From Bipolaris cookei (taxonomy: Eukaryota; Ascomycota; Dothideomycetes; Pleosporales; Pleosporaceae), in NCBI GenBank assembly GCA_002286855.1, contig NRSV01000004.1, positions 62,001-126,000 of the forward strand: 64,000 nt of DNA, written 5' to 3'. Both the position numbers and the translations under genes were made by a program. Shown here piece by piece: positions 43,974 to 54,596 of this stretch. The stretch's first letter is position 1. Each line of letters starts with the position of its first letter. Under the pieces are notes generated by a model. It was given only the letters and a program-made list of their open reading frames with translations. It did no database searches and was not told the DNA's origin.

Positions 43974-44670
43974 TGGAGCGAAATCATTGAAGTCATAGTG
44001 AGCGCAGTGACCCAGCAAACTATTCTATTGTATTGAATAGCCACGGTATCTTGGCAGATGCTGTCGAGTCGCTTCGCCCCGCAATCTGCAAAGCCGATGT
44101 AACCTTAGAGCGGCTGGCCGTTGGAGGTCACGATAACAAGCGTTGGGTAATGGCAAAAGGGGTATGGTCAGGCACGGCTCAGCGATGATGAGAAACGGAA
44201 TGAACGGTATGGAGGTGGAGAGGTGGTACTTCGGCCCCGGGAAGTCTCGTGCAGGGCTTATACTTGCCAACATGATCGTCTTCACAGAGCAGAGCATGGC
44301 TTGTGCGCGATCGTTGCGACATGGGCATAAAGGACAAAGAATAAATCAATCAATCAATTTATAGTGCTACCTGGGTTTAGTAAGGGTCTATGAACACTAG
44401 AGAGTCGCCTTTAGATACAAGGGCAAAGAATAAAACACTTGAAAGAAGTAAAAAGTATCAGATCTGTAAATACCGGGAAGAACGACATAGGCTAACTAGG
44501 AACCAGGAACATTGAAGCTAGACGAGCGAAGCTTAGCGCACCGGAGAAAATCTGTACCTCACCGATAAAGTCTATCAAAACAACTTCTCCAATCACACGA
44601 CAAGGACGTGATTGTCATGTATCAATGACAGCGGCATTGCCAGATATCTTAATTCACGAAAATCCTTGAT
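43974..44670. other. Divergent intergenic region with repeat copy B
   Basis: Promoter region between the divergent GH20 and DHCR24-like genes. It contains the dispersed repeat copy at about 44330-44429. No other feature. Confidence 0.5.
44330..44429 (-). repeat. Dispersed short repeat, copy B
   Basis: Inverse of the copy at 14562-14655. It ends in ATCAATCAATCAATTTAT, a simple repeat resembling the 3' tail of a SINE or LINE fragment. Identity over the core is high, with scattered transitions. Confidence 0.75.
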
Positions 44671-46164
44671 ATGGACCGTCACCAGCGCGTTGTCGCGCAA
44701 GTCGCGTCTAAAGTCAAGGACTACTTTACACGAAAAGAACCATTCCGAATCTCACATGGCTCAACAAATAGCACGCGACCGAACCTCAAGAAGCATGTTG
44801 TGGACATAAGCGCCCTGAGAAATGTTATCAAAGTCGACACCCAGAGCAAGAGAGCGCTTGCTGAGCCCAACGTCCCTATGGATCGACTCGTGGAAGCGAC
44901 TTTGCCATATGGTCTAGTACCACCTGTTGTCATGGAGTTCCCTGGTATTACCGTAGGAGGAGGGTATGCAGGAACAGCAGGAGAGAGCAGTAGCTTCAAA
45001 TTTGGCTTTTTTGACCAGACAATCAATGAAGTGGAAATGGTAACGGCCGATGGCAGAGTAATGAAGGCCAGCGAAAAAGAGAATGAAGATCTGTTTCGGG
45101 GCGCTGCTGGTGCAGTTGGCACTCTCGGTGTCACCACTCTGATAGATCTGAATCTTATTGAAGCCAAGAAATATGTTAAGACCACATACTATCCTACACG
45201 CAATGTGGCACAGGCTATCAAAGAGGTCAGGGAGCATACTGAAGGCGAAAAGGGAGCTAAAAATGACTATGTGGATGGCGTGCTGTTCAGCAAAGATCAT
45301 GGTGCTATAGTCACAGGCGAAATGACCGACGAACTCCCACCGAACACCAAGCCGCAAACATTTAGTAGTCCCTGGGATCCGTGGTTCTATCTTCATGTTG
45401 AAGCAGCAACGCGAAACTCCAACAAGCCGGTCGTAGAATACATACCATTGGCTGAGTACATGTTTCGCTACGACCGCGGTGGATTCTGGGTTGGACGATC
45501 TGCCTTCAGCTACATGTGCTTTCCCTTCAATAAGTACACCCGATGGTTTCTTGACGACTTCTTGCATACGCGTATGCTCTGTCGAGCTTTGCACGCATCC
45601 GGAATTGTAACACGGTACATCGTACAGGACATGGCCTTGCCATACCCGAATGCAGAGAAGTTCATCGAGTACACAGATAAGACATTCAACATCTGGCCGC
45701 TGTGGCTTTGCCCTCTCAAGCAAAGCTCACAGCCAACTATGCACCCGCATACGAGGGGCTCTCTCAAATCAGACCAGATGCTTAATATTGGACTGTGGGG
45801 TTTCGGGCCCAGCGACCCCGCGACCTACCTTCAGAAGAACCGAGCGCTCGAGAAGACGCTTGGTGAGATGGGCGGTATGAAGTGGCTGTACGCGCAAACA
45901 TACTATAGCAGAGAAGAATTCTGGTCCCAGTTCGATTACAAATGGCATCAAGGACTGAGAAAGAAATACAATGCCGAGATGCTTCCAGAAGTGTACGACA
46001 AGGTGCACGTAGATGTTGAAAAGTACACGGAAATGGTCAACAAGGACTGGGGTCTCAAGTTGAGAGGTATCTGGCCATTGGGCGGACTTTGGGGGATTTG
46101 GAAGTCAATACAAAGTAAAGATTACATGATATCAAGGAACTCGACATGGAGGACCAGGCCCTAA
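44671..46164 (+). CDS. FAD-dependent Delta24-sterol-reductase-like oxidoreductase (DHCR24/DWARF1-like)
   Basis: Single exon, 497 aa. The FAD-binding PCMH domain shows RISHGSTNSTRP, VEPNVPMD-like AEPNVPMDRLVEATL, the signature EFPGITVGGGYAGTAGESSS and FRGAAGAVGTLGVTTL. The C-terminal half carries the family block IWPLWLCPLK and QTYYSREEFW. DHCR24 and plant DWF1 reduce side-chain double bonds of sterols with FAD. Fungal relatives exist but their substrate is uncertain, since ergosterol synthesis uses Erg4 for the last side-chain reduction. No N-terminal membrane anchor is visible, unlike the human enzyme. The TIR transposon lies about 1 kb downstream. Confidence 0.88.
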   Translation: MDRHQRVVAQVASKVKDYFTRKEPFRISHGSTNSTRPNLKKHVVDISALRNVIKVDTQSKRALAEPNVPMDRLVEATLPYGLVPPVVMEFPGITVGGGYAGTAGESSSFKFGFFDQTINEVEMVTADGRVMKASEKENEDLFRGAAGAVGTLGVTTLIDLNLIEAKKYVKTTYYPTRNVAQAIKEVREHTEGEKGAKNDYVDGVLFSKDHGAIVTGEMTDELPPNTKPQTFSSPWDPWFYLHVEAATRNSNKPVVEYIPLAEYMFRYDRGGFWVGRSAFSYMCFPFNKYTRWFLDDFLHTRMLCRALHASGIVTRYIVQDMALPYPNAEKFIEYTDKTFNIWPLWLCPLKQSSQPTMHPHTRGSLKSDQMLNIGLWGFGPSDPATYLQKNRALEKTLGEMGGMKWLYAQTYYSREEFWSQFDYKWHQGLRKKYNAEMLPEVYDKVHVDVEKYTEMVNKDWGLKLRGIWPLGGLWGIWKSIQSKDYMISRNSTWRTRP

Positions 46165-46439
46165 ATGCTAGCAGACACTAGGATGCTGGATGAGCGAAAA
46201 ATAGGCCTGGAAATATGCAGCACAATCTTAAACACTTGTTAGAATTCCATATAAAATACATATGTATCTTAGTTGTAAACTCCGCCATGTTGGTAAATTG
46301 GATTGCGATGATATCTCACGAACTTATTTGGTTACATAGGAACGGGAACGCGATCGCTAGCGCTGACAAGAAAAACGTTACACTAAAGCACATATTGCCA
46401 CAAATAATGTACAAAAACTTTTCGTTAACAACAATCATC

Positions 46440-46913
46440 TTAACAAATTTTATTTGGGGTGTGCGAACGCGATACGCTTGCGCTGGAAAATCCCCACTCG
46501 TCTTTGACTTTGGCCTCCATCCCCAGCACAGAACTATGCCAAGCATGCTTCTGATACTCGCGAGCATGAGGAACAGACCAGGAACTAGACTTCAGTAGTT
46601 CATTGACTTCCGTTGCTACGTTGGAATTCGTTTCTTTTGCCATCGTTGCGGTTGGGTGTTCACTGCTCTGTGAGAAAAGCATACTGGCTTTTAGGGAGGG
46701 GTAGCAATACTTTCCTTGATCTACAACCCCATGATTAAGATCTGGGCTTGTTTGATTCCGGTCTTGATGCCCGGAGGAGGGGGTGGTCTCTGTGCTTGGT
46801 TCGCAACCATGTTGTGTCATTTTATTGATCGAAGGCGAGACTTTCTTAGTCTGTGAGTGAGTTTCTACTGGTAGGAGAGGTATGAATTTCGTTTTTGGTG
46901 TTTGATGAGACAT
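46440..46913 (-). CDS. Small protein of unknown function, 157 aa
   Basis: Single frame of 157 aa, polar and Ser/Thr-rich, with no signal peptide or known domain. Support comes from the promoter: TATAAA lies on the minus strand 48 bp upstream of the start (46961-46966), followed by a CAAG-rich leader and an A-rich context before ATG. It is near the transposon and probably lineage-specific. It could be spurious. Confidence 0.45.
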   Translation of the reverse strand: MSHQTPKTKFIPLLPVETHSQTKKVSPSINKMTQHGCEPSTETTPSSGHQDRNQTSPDLNHGVVDQGKYCYPSLKASMLFSQSSEHPTATMAKETNSNVATEVNELLKSSSWSVPHAREYQKHAWHSSVLGMEAKVKDEWGFSSASVSRSHTPNKIC

Positions 46914-46960
46914 AGTATTGATATTGAAGGATTTTGATGTTAAGAGGGTGTCTTGCTTGC

Positions 46961-46966
46961 TTTATA
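46961..46966 (-). promoter_or_regulatory. TATA box of the 157-aa gene
   Basis: GATATAAAGC on the minus strand, about 48 bp before the start codon at 46913, in otherwise unremarkable sequence. Confidence 0.5.
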
Positions 46967-47283
46967 TCTCACTTGGTTCGAGCAAGATATGTTGGGGCTG
47001 CAACATGTGTCAGATTATCTCGTGATTATCACGTTTCTTTGCATATCGTGTGGTACAGAAGTGAATGAATGAGGGGTATCAGCCATCTGAGTGGTTGTCG
47101 TATGACTTACGTCTCCAATCGGCTTCGTACCGTGTTCATCCCTTCCAGCCGATTGGTAAGACTAGCTGGAAGGGCATGATCGGCTGCGCTAGCATTAATT
47201 CGGGAAAGAATAGTGTGCCCATGCACGCCGAACACCAAATGCACGTCCCAACACCATAACTTTGACGCACTATAGCTCAATAG

Positions 47284-49700
47284 TCATGGTTCCAATCGAT
47301 AATGCGATAGCAGACTCAGAATTACAAGAACCAGGAGAGAAACTTATAGTAGCAGAGTTTGCGAGAAAATAGGGTGTTAATCACGCAACTTTATCGCGAC
47401 AATGGGGGCGTGTGCCGGTGCCCAGAGACAAAACAATAGGCCCTCAACCCAGAACTAGAGCCAGAGCTTACACGGTATATTAAAAAGCTTACAGAGATAT
47501 GCCTTCCTCCTACGGGAGAAATAGTTAGGAGCTTCTTATCAGAAGTAGCTTATTGACCGCTTAGTGAGAGCTAGGTTACTTGCTTTATTAACTAACACAA
47601 AATCTAAGTGGACTAGCGATATGGACCGTACGCGCTACTTGGCTAATTCTGAGTCCAAATATAAGCTCTACTTCGAACTGCTATACCAGAAGATCACTTA
47701 GTACTAGCTCGAGATATATACAATATGGATGAAAAGGGCTTCCTTATTAGCGTAGTAGGCAGAAGCAAGAGAATATTTCGCAAGCGCCAATAGGACAAGA
47801 AAGAGGTTAAAGCATCTCTTCAAGACGAATCATGTGAGTTCTTAACGCTCCTAGCGTGCTGCTGCACTAATGGGAGCTGGCTGCCTCCAGGCCTCATCTA
47901 CACTGTAGCTACGGGGGCGATTAGATCATCTTAGGTAGAGGATAGTAAGGCTAGAAAGCACATCTTTGTCTTTTTATCTCTATTACGCTGGTCAAATGAC
48001 GATGTAGAGCTAGCTTGGCTTTATTAGGTGTTTAATCGCTGTACAAAGCAACAATCAGATAGATAGAGACTACTCATCCTTAATGGCCACGGATCTCATG
48101 TCACAATAAAGTTTATTAGCTACTACGACTGCTATAGAATATTTCTATTAATATTACCTCCTTATTTAACTCACACGCTTTGGCCGCTGGATATAGTACT
48201 GTTTAGACCACTATCTCAAGCCTACTTAGTTAGGCTACGAACCTTACCGTGATTCAGACAGTCCTCTCGACTCGATATACACCAATTAGAATGTAACTAC
48301 GTAGATACTTGTGAGCCTCACCAGCTTGCACGTCTTATATAGCCCTAGGGCTGAGAAAGGACGTTAAACCAAAATAATAATAATAAGCCTACTTAGCTAA
48401 GCTTACCTCACACCTCTACAACGCCTAAGGTCTTACCTTAATCTAGAAAGGAGTCTTCTTTCTATTGTTCTAGAGACCCTGGAAGTTCTTGTTTAAGTGA
48501 TTAACTATATTAACAGCGTTTAAAGCTACTAGTACATAGCTAATAGATCCTAACATTATCCTTAAGAGATTCGCAAGTACGCTAGAAGGTGAGAGGAGCT
48601 CGTCATTAGAGCTCTCTAATAGCGACTAGAGAAAGCTAGATTAGTTAGTGCGAGCTGCTCTTCGTGATAGCTACTAGTATAAGGTAAGGAAGCTGCGCTT
48701 AAGTATTTACTATCTATCAGTACAAAATAAAATGTTAAAGTATAAAGTAGAGGGCTTAAAGCAGGCTCTTTAGTACAAGTAGAAGCGTAAGAAGAAAGAA
48801 AAAACCCTTAACTTTCAACAAAGTCAAGAGTATTATAGTGGAGCTATCTTCTAGTCTCCTTATGAGGTGTGTGAGTGTTACACGAGGTTTGGATCTATAC
48901 TTCTCTTCCCGGGTCCCACACTATGGCCGGTGAGCTTTACAATAGTGTTTCGTGAGGTTTGTCTGGCGATTCGACGGAGTGGCGTGGACGAGCATAACAG
49001 TTGACAAATCTAATTTTTACTGCTAAAGAACAACAGGTAACAATCTTGTTAAGTAAAGTAACTAGTAAGAAAGCACAATTTGAGTTTGACCACAACGAAA
49101 GGAAAAATGAAATCCATCCATCCTTATATCCTTAATGTTTCCAGTCCTGCCATCACTGATGGAATTGCCTTGGCGTGATGGCACATCACGTGACTCCGCT
49201 TACCCCGCGATGATCATTACCTTCTGATGCAAACCTTTGTAGGATCTGGCTCACAACCGTGCCACTTCTGGTTCCTTGTCTGGCGTCAAGGAGAGAATCC
49301 TCTTGTTACTTGTAGCAATGAGACTTAGACCTAAGAAGCAGTCCGCGAGCAAGATAAGGTAGAAAAGAAACTCTAGAAATTACGGGCCAAGAAGGAGCGC
49401 GAGGAAGCTCAACTACGGCGCCAAGCTGAGCTTACGGAGAAGAGTGTGGAGAGGTAGAGGCTGAAGGAGATAAAAGAGGTTAAGCGAGCTAAAAAAGCAG
49501 CGGAATGGGCGCGCAAAGTTGAAGCTAGATATTAAAAAAAGCCATCTAATAAGCTTAGCAGCGTAAGTGTAAAGCCTCGCGTGCACCCTCCTTAAAGAGT
49601 AAGCGTTAGAAGCGCGTGATAGAGAATGAAGTTTAGGATAGAGTTGCGGCTCCTCCATCGGCTCCTCCATCAAAGTTCATAAGGCGGGGCCGTAGAGTCA
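47284..49700 (+). pseudogene. Pogo-like DDE transposase, heavily mutated and split by an LTR
   Basis: The reading frame is littered with TAG/TAA stops and frameshifts, but blocks remain. The N-terminus includes GVNHATLSRQWGR. The first catalytic Asp is in DIYNMDEKGFL near 47721. A second block reads LLILNGHGSHVTIKFI near 48076, where the catalytic Asp is now Asn. A third is PPYLTHTLWPLDIVLF near 48150. A charged C-terminal tail (KKEREEAQLRRQAEL, KRAKKAAEWARK) resumes after the LTR at about 49325-49560. The excess of CTA/TAG/TTA words and G-to-A type changes looks like RIP. The protein is not functional. Confidence 0.88.
48876..49317 (+). mobile_element. Solo LTR (copy 3), nested in the pogo-like transposon
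   Basis: Starts TGTTACACGAGGTTTGG and ends CTTGTTACTTGTAGCA. It belongs to the same family as copies 1 and 2 but is shorter (442 bp, lacking part of the CCATCA-rich centre) and more diverged. The flanks GTGAG and ATGAG are a 5-bp duplication with one mismatch. It interrupts the transposase between the SPYEV-like block and the charged tail. Confidence 0.88.
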
Positions 49701-49946
49701 AGCTCCTGGAGAAATATAGACAGAACAAGTTAATCGCAAGTATCTAGTTACTGCAAGACTACGTTTTTATAGATATTAGGCTATTGTGTGGCGTTTTTCA
49801 GCCTCAATTTTGAAATTAAGCAGGTGGTGTTCGGCGTGCACGAGATGAATCCGTGCACGAGGTGCATGGGCACACTATCCCCGCACGAATCTAGCCAGCA
49901 TTTTCAGCTTCCAGGCCACCCCTTCGTATCGTCATTTGGTCCATGC

Positions 49947-51510
49947 ATGTTGCGTCTTATCAGATCGTTTAGTTCATGCAAGATGGCGCAAGCATCGTTA
50001 AAGCCTTTGATTGCCGTCGTGGGCGCAACTGGCACAGGCAAATCAGATGTAATGAAACTAATTTGAGTCATGCTGATTGAGAACTGATCACGGTAGACAG
50101 CTAGCAGTGGAGATTGCACGGAAATTCGATGGCGAGATCATCAATGGAGATGCAATGCAGTTGTACCGGGGCTTGCCAATTATTACCAACAAGATTTCTT
50201 CAGATGAAGCGAAAGGCGTGCCTCATCACCTCCTGGGGTCCATCGGTCTAGAAGAAGAGACATGGACCGTAGGAAAGTTTGTGGGCGAGGCTATGAACAT
50301 AGTATGAACCAAGCCCGCGTAAAGGGCGTGCCACTGACCAGATCAGATCGAAGAGATCCGAAGCCGTGGCAAGTTACCTGTTTTGGTCGGCGGAACCCAC
50401 TATTACACGCAGTCGCTTTTGTTTCAAGATGCGCTTGCGGATGAGCCTGCATTGAATTTGAAAGAAAACAGCGAAAAGCTACCAATATTGGAAGAGCCCA
50501 CTGAAGTCCTCCTTGAAAAGCTGAAGGAAGTTGATCCTATTATGGCAGAGCGTTGGCACCCAAACGAACGGCGTAAGATCCAACGCTCACTCGAGATATA
50601 TCTTAGGACAGGACGACCTGCATCTGAGTTGTATAATGAACAGCGACTCAAACGCCAGTCTTCCCCGTCTTCACCGTCTTCACCGGATACTCCACAATCT
50701 ACTAGTAATCCAAGTCTTCACTTTAAGACTTTGGTGTTTTGGGTACATGCTAACAAAGACGTTCTACACCGTCGCCTTGATGGACGTGTCGATAAGATGT
50801 TGAACAAAGGTCTACTCTCAGAAGTTCAGGAGCTAAGTAGTTTCGGCCAGCAGTATGAAGCCAAGACCGGTATTCGCGTGGACCAAACTCGTGGTATTTG
50901 GGTGTCGATAGGCTACAAGGAGTTCTTGGAATATCAGCATGCCTCTGGAAATCAAACAATGTCAATACAAGAGCTCGAGAAACTGAAAATAGCCGCCATC
51001 GAGAAGACGCAAGCAGCTACACGCCAATATGCCAATCGTCAGATCAAATGGATTCGCATCAAGTTACTCAACGCACTGCTTAGCTCGGGACAGAAGAGCA
51101 ATACCTTCTTGGTCGATGGGTCCGACATCTCAAAGTGGGATACTGATGTCGCGCAGCCTGCGACTACCATCACTAAGCGGTTCCTGGCGGGTGAGGTTCT
51201 CCCGGCGCCATCATCACTTTCGCCTATTGCAGCAGAGATGCTCACACCAAAACGGGAGTACGATCTTGGGCAAAGACCGGATCTTTGGCAAAAGAAAGTT
51301 TGCGAGACGTGCGGAACAGTTGCTGTTACCGAGAACGACTGGACATTGCATCTCAAGAGCCGTGCGCATCGTCGAGCGGTGGGGGCAAAGAAGAAGCAAG
51401 AAAACACACGGGATGGGGCAAAGAAAGCTATAAAAGCTGCCCAGAAAGATATTGTTGATGTTCTAGAAAGCTATCTGGAGACCTTTCCGGACGAGACCAA
51501 CTTGGAGTGA
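49947..51510 (+). CDS. MOD5: tRNA dimethylallyltransferase (isopentenyltransferase), Mod5
   Basis: Three exons, 49947-50048, 50101-50301 and 50347-51510, with introns of 52 and 45 bp, giving 488 aa. The enzyme adds an isopentenyl group to A37 of certain tRNAs. The P-loop GATGTGKS is in exon 1. Exon 2 contains GEIINGDAMQLYRGLPI and VPHHLLGSI. Exon 3 has LPVLVGGTHYYTQSLLF and the C-terminal matrin-type C2H2 zinc finger (CETCG...HLKSRAHRR). Two starts are possible: 49947 adds a basic 12-residue mitochondrial-like leader (MLRLIRSFSSCK), and 49983 gives a shorter form starting MAQASLKP. Yeast MOD5 uses such alternative starts to reach mitochondria and cytosol. The transposon ends only 71 bp upstream. 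Confidence 0.93.
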
Positions 51511-51923
51511 GATCAAGCTACTGAAGGATCACGGTGGCGTAATGCACTCACAAGCCCAAAATGCGGCCGTCACCCCTTACATACTCTGCAAGGAATCTAA
51601 TAGATAGTTTCCAAGCTTAGAAACAAGGGAAAATACAAATTCAGCTTCAATAGGCCTTTTGGGGGGTTGGGGTGGGATTACCCAATTAGGAATTGAATAA
51701 CGCTCAAGGCAAAAGAAAGAGGCTTAGCCCTCTTGACACAGGCGGACCTACTCAAGCTCGTTATTTCGACAGTCTCCCCATATAAGAGTTGATCTCAACC
51801 CAATAGCTTTCAGATAGTCGACACTGCGTTCATGACAGTCTTGCGATCTTGACTCTAACACCCGCGAGCGTAATCTTCTAATTTAGATCCTTTAGTTTTA
51901 CCTAATCGTCACTCCGCCGTACC
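51511..51923. other. Intergenic region
   Basis: 3' UTR of MOD5 and promoter of the UstYa-like gene. No other feature. Confidence 0.5.
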
Positions 51924-52786
51924 ATGTCGCCCTTCCGGTATTCCAAAGTGAGAAGCGAAAGCTCCCAGGACGGTTTTCTTGAGCAGCAACACGTGCCTCA
52001 CCCGCGAAACAAGTGCTGTTCAATCTTTGAAAAGTTGGAATTTCTCTGCTGGGCCGTCACATTCTTCTTACTATTCATCATACTGTTATGCGAATTGTCC
52101 ATACTTCACAATCGACCAAAAGCAATACAAGTAGGAACGGATTTCAACAGCATTGTTCCCGTTTGTAAGTCGGTTGTTTAACCTCCAATACAAAGTTTCT
52201 AATGCATTTCCAGTTTCGACTGAGAAAAAGATTTTCCGCAGCGACAAGAGATTCAGATCCGACCACAAGACAATGGAATCCGTCAACAAAACAAAACAAG
52301 AATGGACTAATCTCCTCCCCCGTAAGCAACTCCCCCCCTTTCCCCACAGGAACAACCATTCATTTTGATCAAACAGTTGGTGCTGGCTTCATGGAAGTCC
52401 CCGACTACACCTCGTACACCCTCACCCCTCCAATGCACTTCCCCGAAGCCCCCGGCAAAGAAGTCTTCTCCCTCGCCGTCTTCCACGAACTACACTGTCT
52501 CATGCACATTGCCGCCTCCATAGACGACCTCGTCATGCAGATTCGTAAAAAAGATTTCGAGCTCGATGACAGTTTCCTGTTGCATAACGATCATTGCTTC
52601 GATTATATACGGAATGCCATCATGTGCTTTGGAGATACGACGCTGGAGGGACAGACTCGCACGCCCGGACTCGAGCATGTACCGGGTACAGATGGGACGG
52701 GTGCGATTCATGTTTGTCGGAATTTTGATGAGGTTTCGGCGTATGCGGAGGAGAAGAGGTTGAATGAGGGGAGGGAACATTTGTGA
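51924..52786 (+). CDS. UstYa-family (DUF3328) membrane oxidase-like protein
   Basis: Modelled as three exons, 51924-52164, 52214-52321 and 52350-52786, giving 261 aa. A single membrane helix follows a polar N-terminus (WAVTFFLLFIILLCELSI). The two family signatures are both present: FHELHCLMHI and HNDHCFDYIRNAIMC. UstYa-type proteins catalyse oxidative cyclisation and related steps for fungal ribosomal peptides such as ustiloxin, and also act in other pathways. The segment ESVNKTKQEWTNLLP matches the usual region before the catalytic part. To join it to GTTIHFDQ the gene needs a 28-nt intron (GTAAGC...CACAG), far below normal size, or carries a frameshift. No precursor peptide gene is visible nearby. 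Confidence 0.78.
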
Positions 52787-52991
52787 GATTGAAGGGTTGT
52801 GTTGTATGTGTTGTTTTTGTTAGTATAGGGTGTAAGGTATGTCGTGGCAATAGTTTTTTCTCGCTTGAGTAAATAGCAGTACGTGTACACAATATGTTCT
52901 TTTGAAGCATTAAAAGCTTAGACATGAGATTACCATATTTCCACTATTTAAAGAAGCTATATAGCATGTTTCGTCTGAAATGACGAGCACC

Positions 52992-54596
52992 TCACCACCC
53001 ACTCTCACGCGTAAGAATATCCCACCCAACGAGTCGCCAGACCTGCTCCTTATACCATGTCTCCACGTCTTCATCCTCTACATTGGCCACATTCTGCAAA
53101 GAACCTAAACGCATTTGAGGCATCGGCTTCGTGAGAACGTCCAAAAAGTCATCATCAGTACTGTGCCCATACATGCACGCAACAAGTGTGCGCTGCAGCC
53201 GATCTTTGGCAAGAGGACTCAGACGTGCCCTCGAGGTAGTGGCGATATTTTTAATACCCATTTTACGGGTAGCTCGATTTGGATTCTGCTGCGCTCTAAG
53301 ACTCTGTGAGTTCATGTGGTTTGGGGCCAGACCCATTGCTCGCTCAAGGATTAGAACGAGCGCTTTGGCTTCCAAACGCATGGCAAGTGCACCACAATCT
53401 CGCTTGGAGACTTCAGCTACATCTTTTGCTTCAGACATCGGTAGGATGTTCATTTCGATACAAGAAGAGCGGTGCTGGCCAAAAGTCGAGTAATAAAGTC
53501 TCCTGCCGACACGTTCGAAGAGAACGAAGATGAAGCCGTCGAAGATCCGTTGATGAATATCATCATTCTTTTCCAGGAGACTCAGAAAACTGATCACGAG
53601 ATGCGCGACTGCTCTGGCTGAACTAGACTCTCTGACGGTAGTTGAAGATGTTTTTGTCTTGCTTTTCTTCTGGGCAGGTGGCTGCGAGAGAAAGCTTTGT
53701 GCAGTGAGCCTGGCCGATATCTTGATAGCCTCAAGTGCCGCTTTGAACATATCTGCCAGTTCGCAAACAACCAAACTCGCTAGTCGTTTGTCAACTTCTG
53801 ACTTTGTGAGCTTATCTAACCCGACTAGTATAGACATGAAAGCTCTGGCGCACACCGAAAGTGCATTAGCAAAGTCCGATTTGTCTCTCTCCAGGGAAGT
53901 TGTTCCACCAGAGTTCTTGTATCCCTGCTGATTCAAAGAGTCATAGTTTTGGGCGATGAACAATATAATTCTTCCCATAGCTGAAGCACTACTTATCAAA
54001 TTTGAACAGAGTGTGTTAGCATCAGGAACGCTGGCTCTACATAATGAATGAACGTTGAACAGCGATCTCATGAGCATGTTACCATCATTTCCAAGTGCCT
54101 CCAGGAAATTCAAATCTTGATCGATGGTTTCTTGTGCAGCATTAACCGGGTCCTGGGCCCGCTTTTGCGTCTGCCTTGGTCGTTTCAAATTTCTCGTTGG
54201 TGATGGCGGCCGAACATTGTCATCCGCTTCGAGGTCTGAACCTGTGCTTGGTTGGTTCGATAGTAATTGGTTCGATCTCTCAAGCTTGATATTGACATTG
54301 TGGAGTCGGTCACATTCATCTTCTGCTCGCTTGCATCGTTCCTTCCAGTAGGCAACTTGATCAACGTAGCATCCCGGGTTCGCTCTTTCTCTTGGATCTT
54401 GACCAAGCTTGATCTGGGACCGTAGATGGAGAACGTGTTCTTATCTTGTTAATTGATTTGCAGTGGGTTTCAGTGATATCTACCAACCTCGCAAGGGCAC
54501 TCCAGCGGGTTTACATCTGACGACAGCAATAGCAAGGGTTATCTGCTGTTGAGATGGCAGAGAAGTTGAAGGAATTTCAGTCACAATCGGATTCAT
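52992..54596 (-). CDS. Unknown protein, 518 aa
   Basis: Two exons, 54596-54488 and 54439-52992, with a 48-bp intron (GTTGGT...ATAAG), giving 518 aa. The donor is weak, so the first exon (MNPIVTEIPSTSLPSQQQ) is less certain. A short coiled coil follows (VDQVAYWKERCKRAEDECDRLHN). Then comes a basic linker (SPTRNLKRPRQTQKR) that could be a nuclear localisation signal. The rest is a helical region with many Leu/Ala and no known motif. The first part resembles regulatory proteins with an N-terminal DNA-binding cluster, but no zinc cluster is visible. The function is unknown, possibly Dothideomycete-specific. Confidence 0.65.

Larger units (their letters stand above)
47213..49875 (+). mobile_element. 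Decayed Tc1/mariner (pogo/Fot-like) transposon with intact terminal repeats
   Basis: The element is bounded by perfect 14-bp inverted ends, GTGTGCCCATGCAC at 47213 and its reverse complement ending at 49875. Both are flanked by TA (47211-47212 and 49876-49877), the Tc1/mariner target duplication. A subterminal GCCGAACACC is also repeated in inverse orientation. Without the nested LTR it is about 2.2 kb. The 299 bp between the 157-aa gene start and this element (46914-47212) hold only that gene's promoter. Confidence 0.92.
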
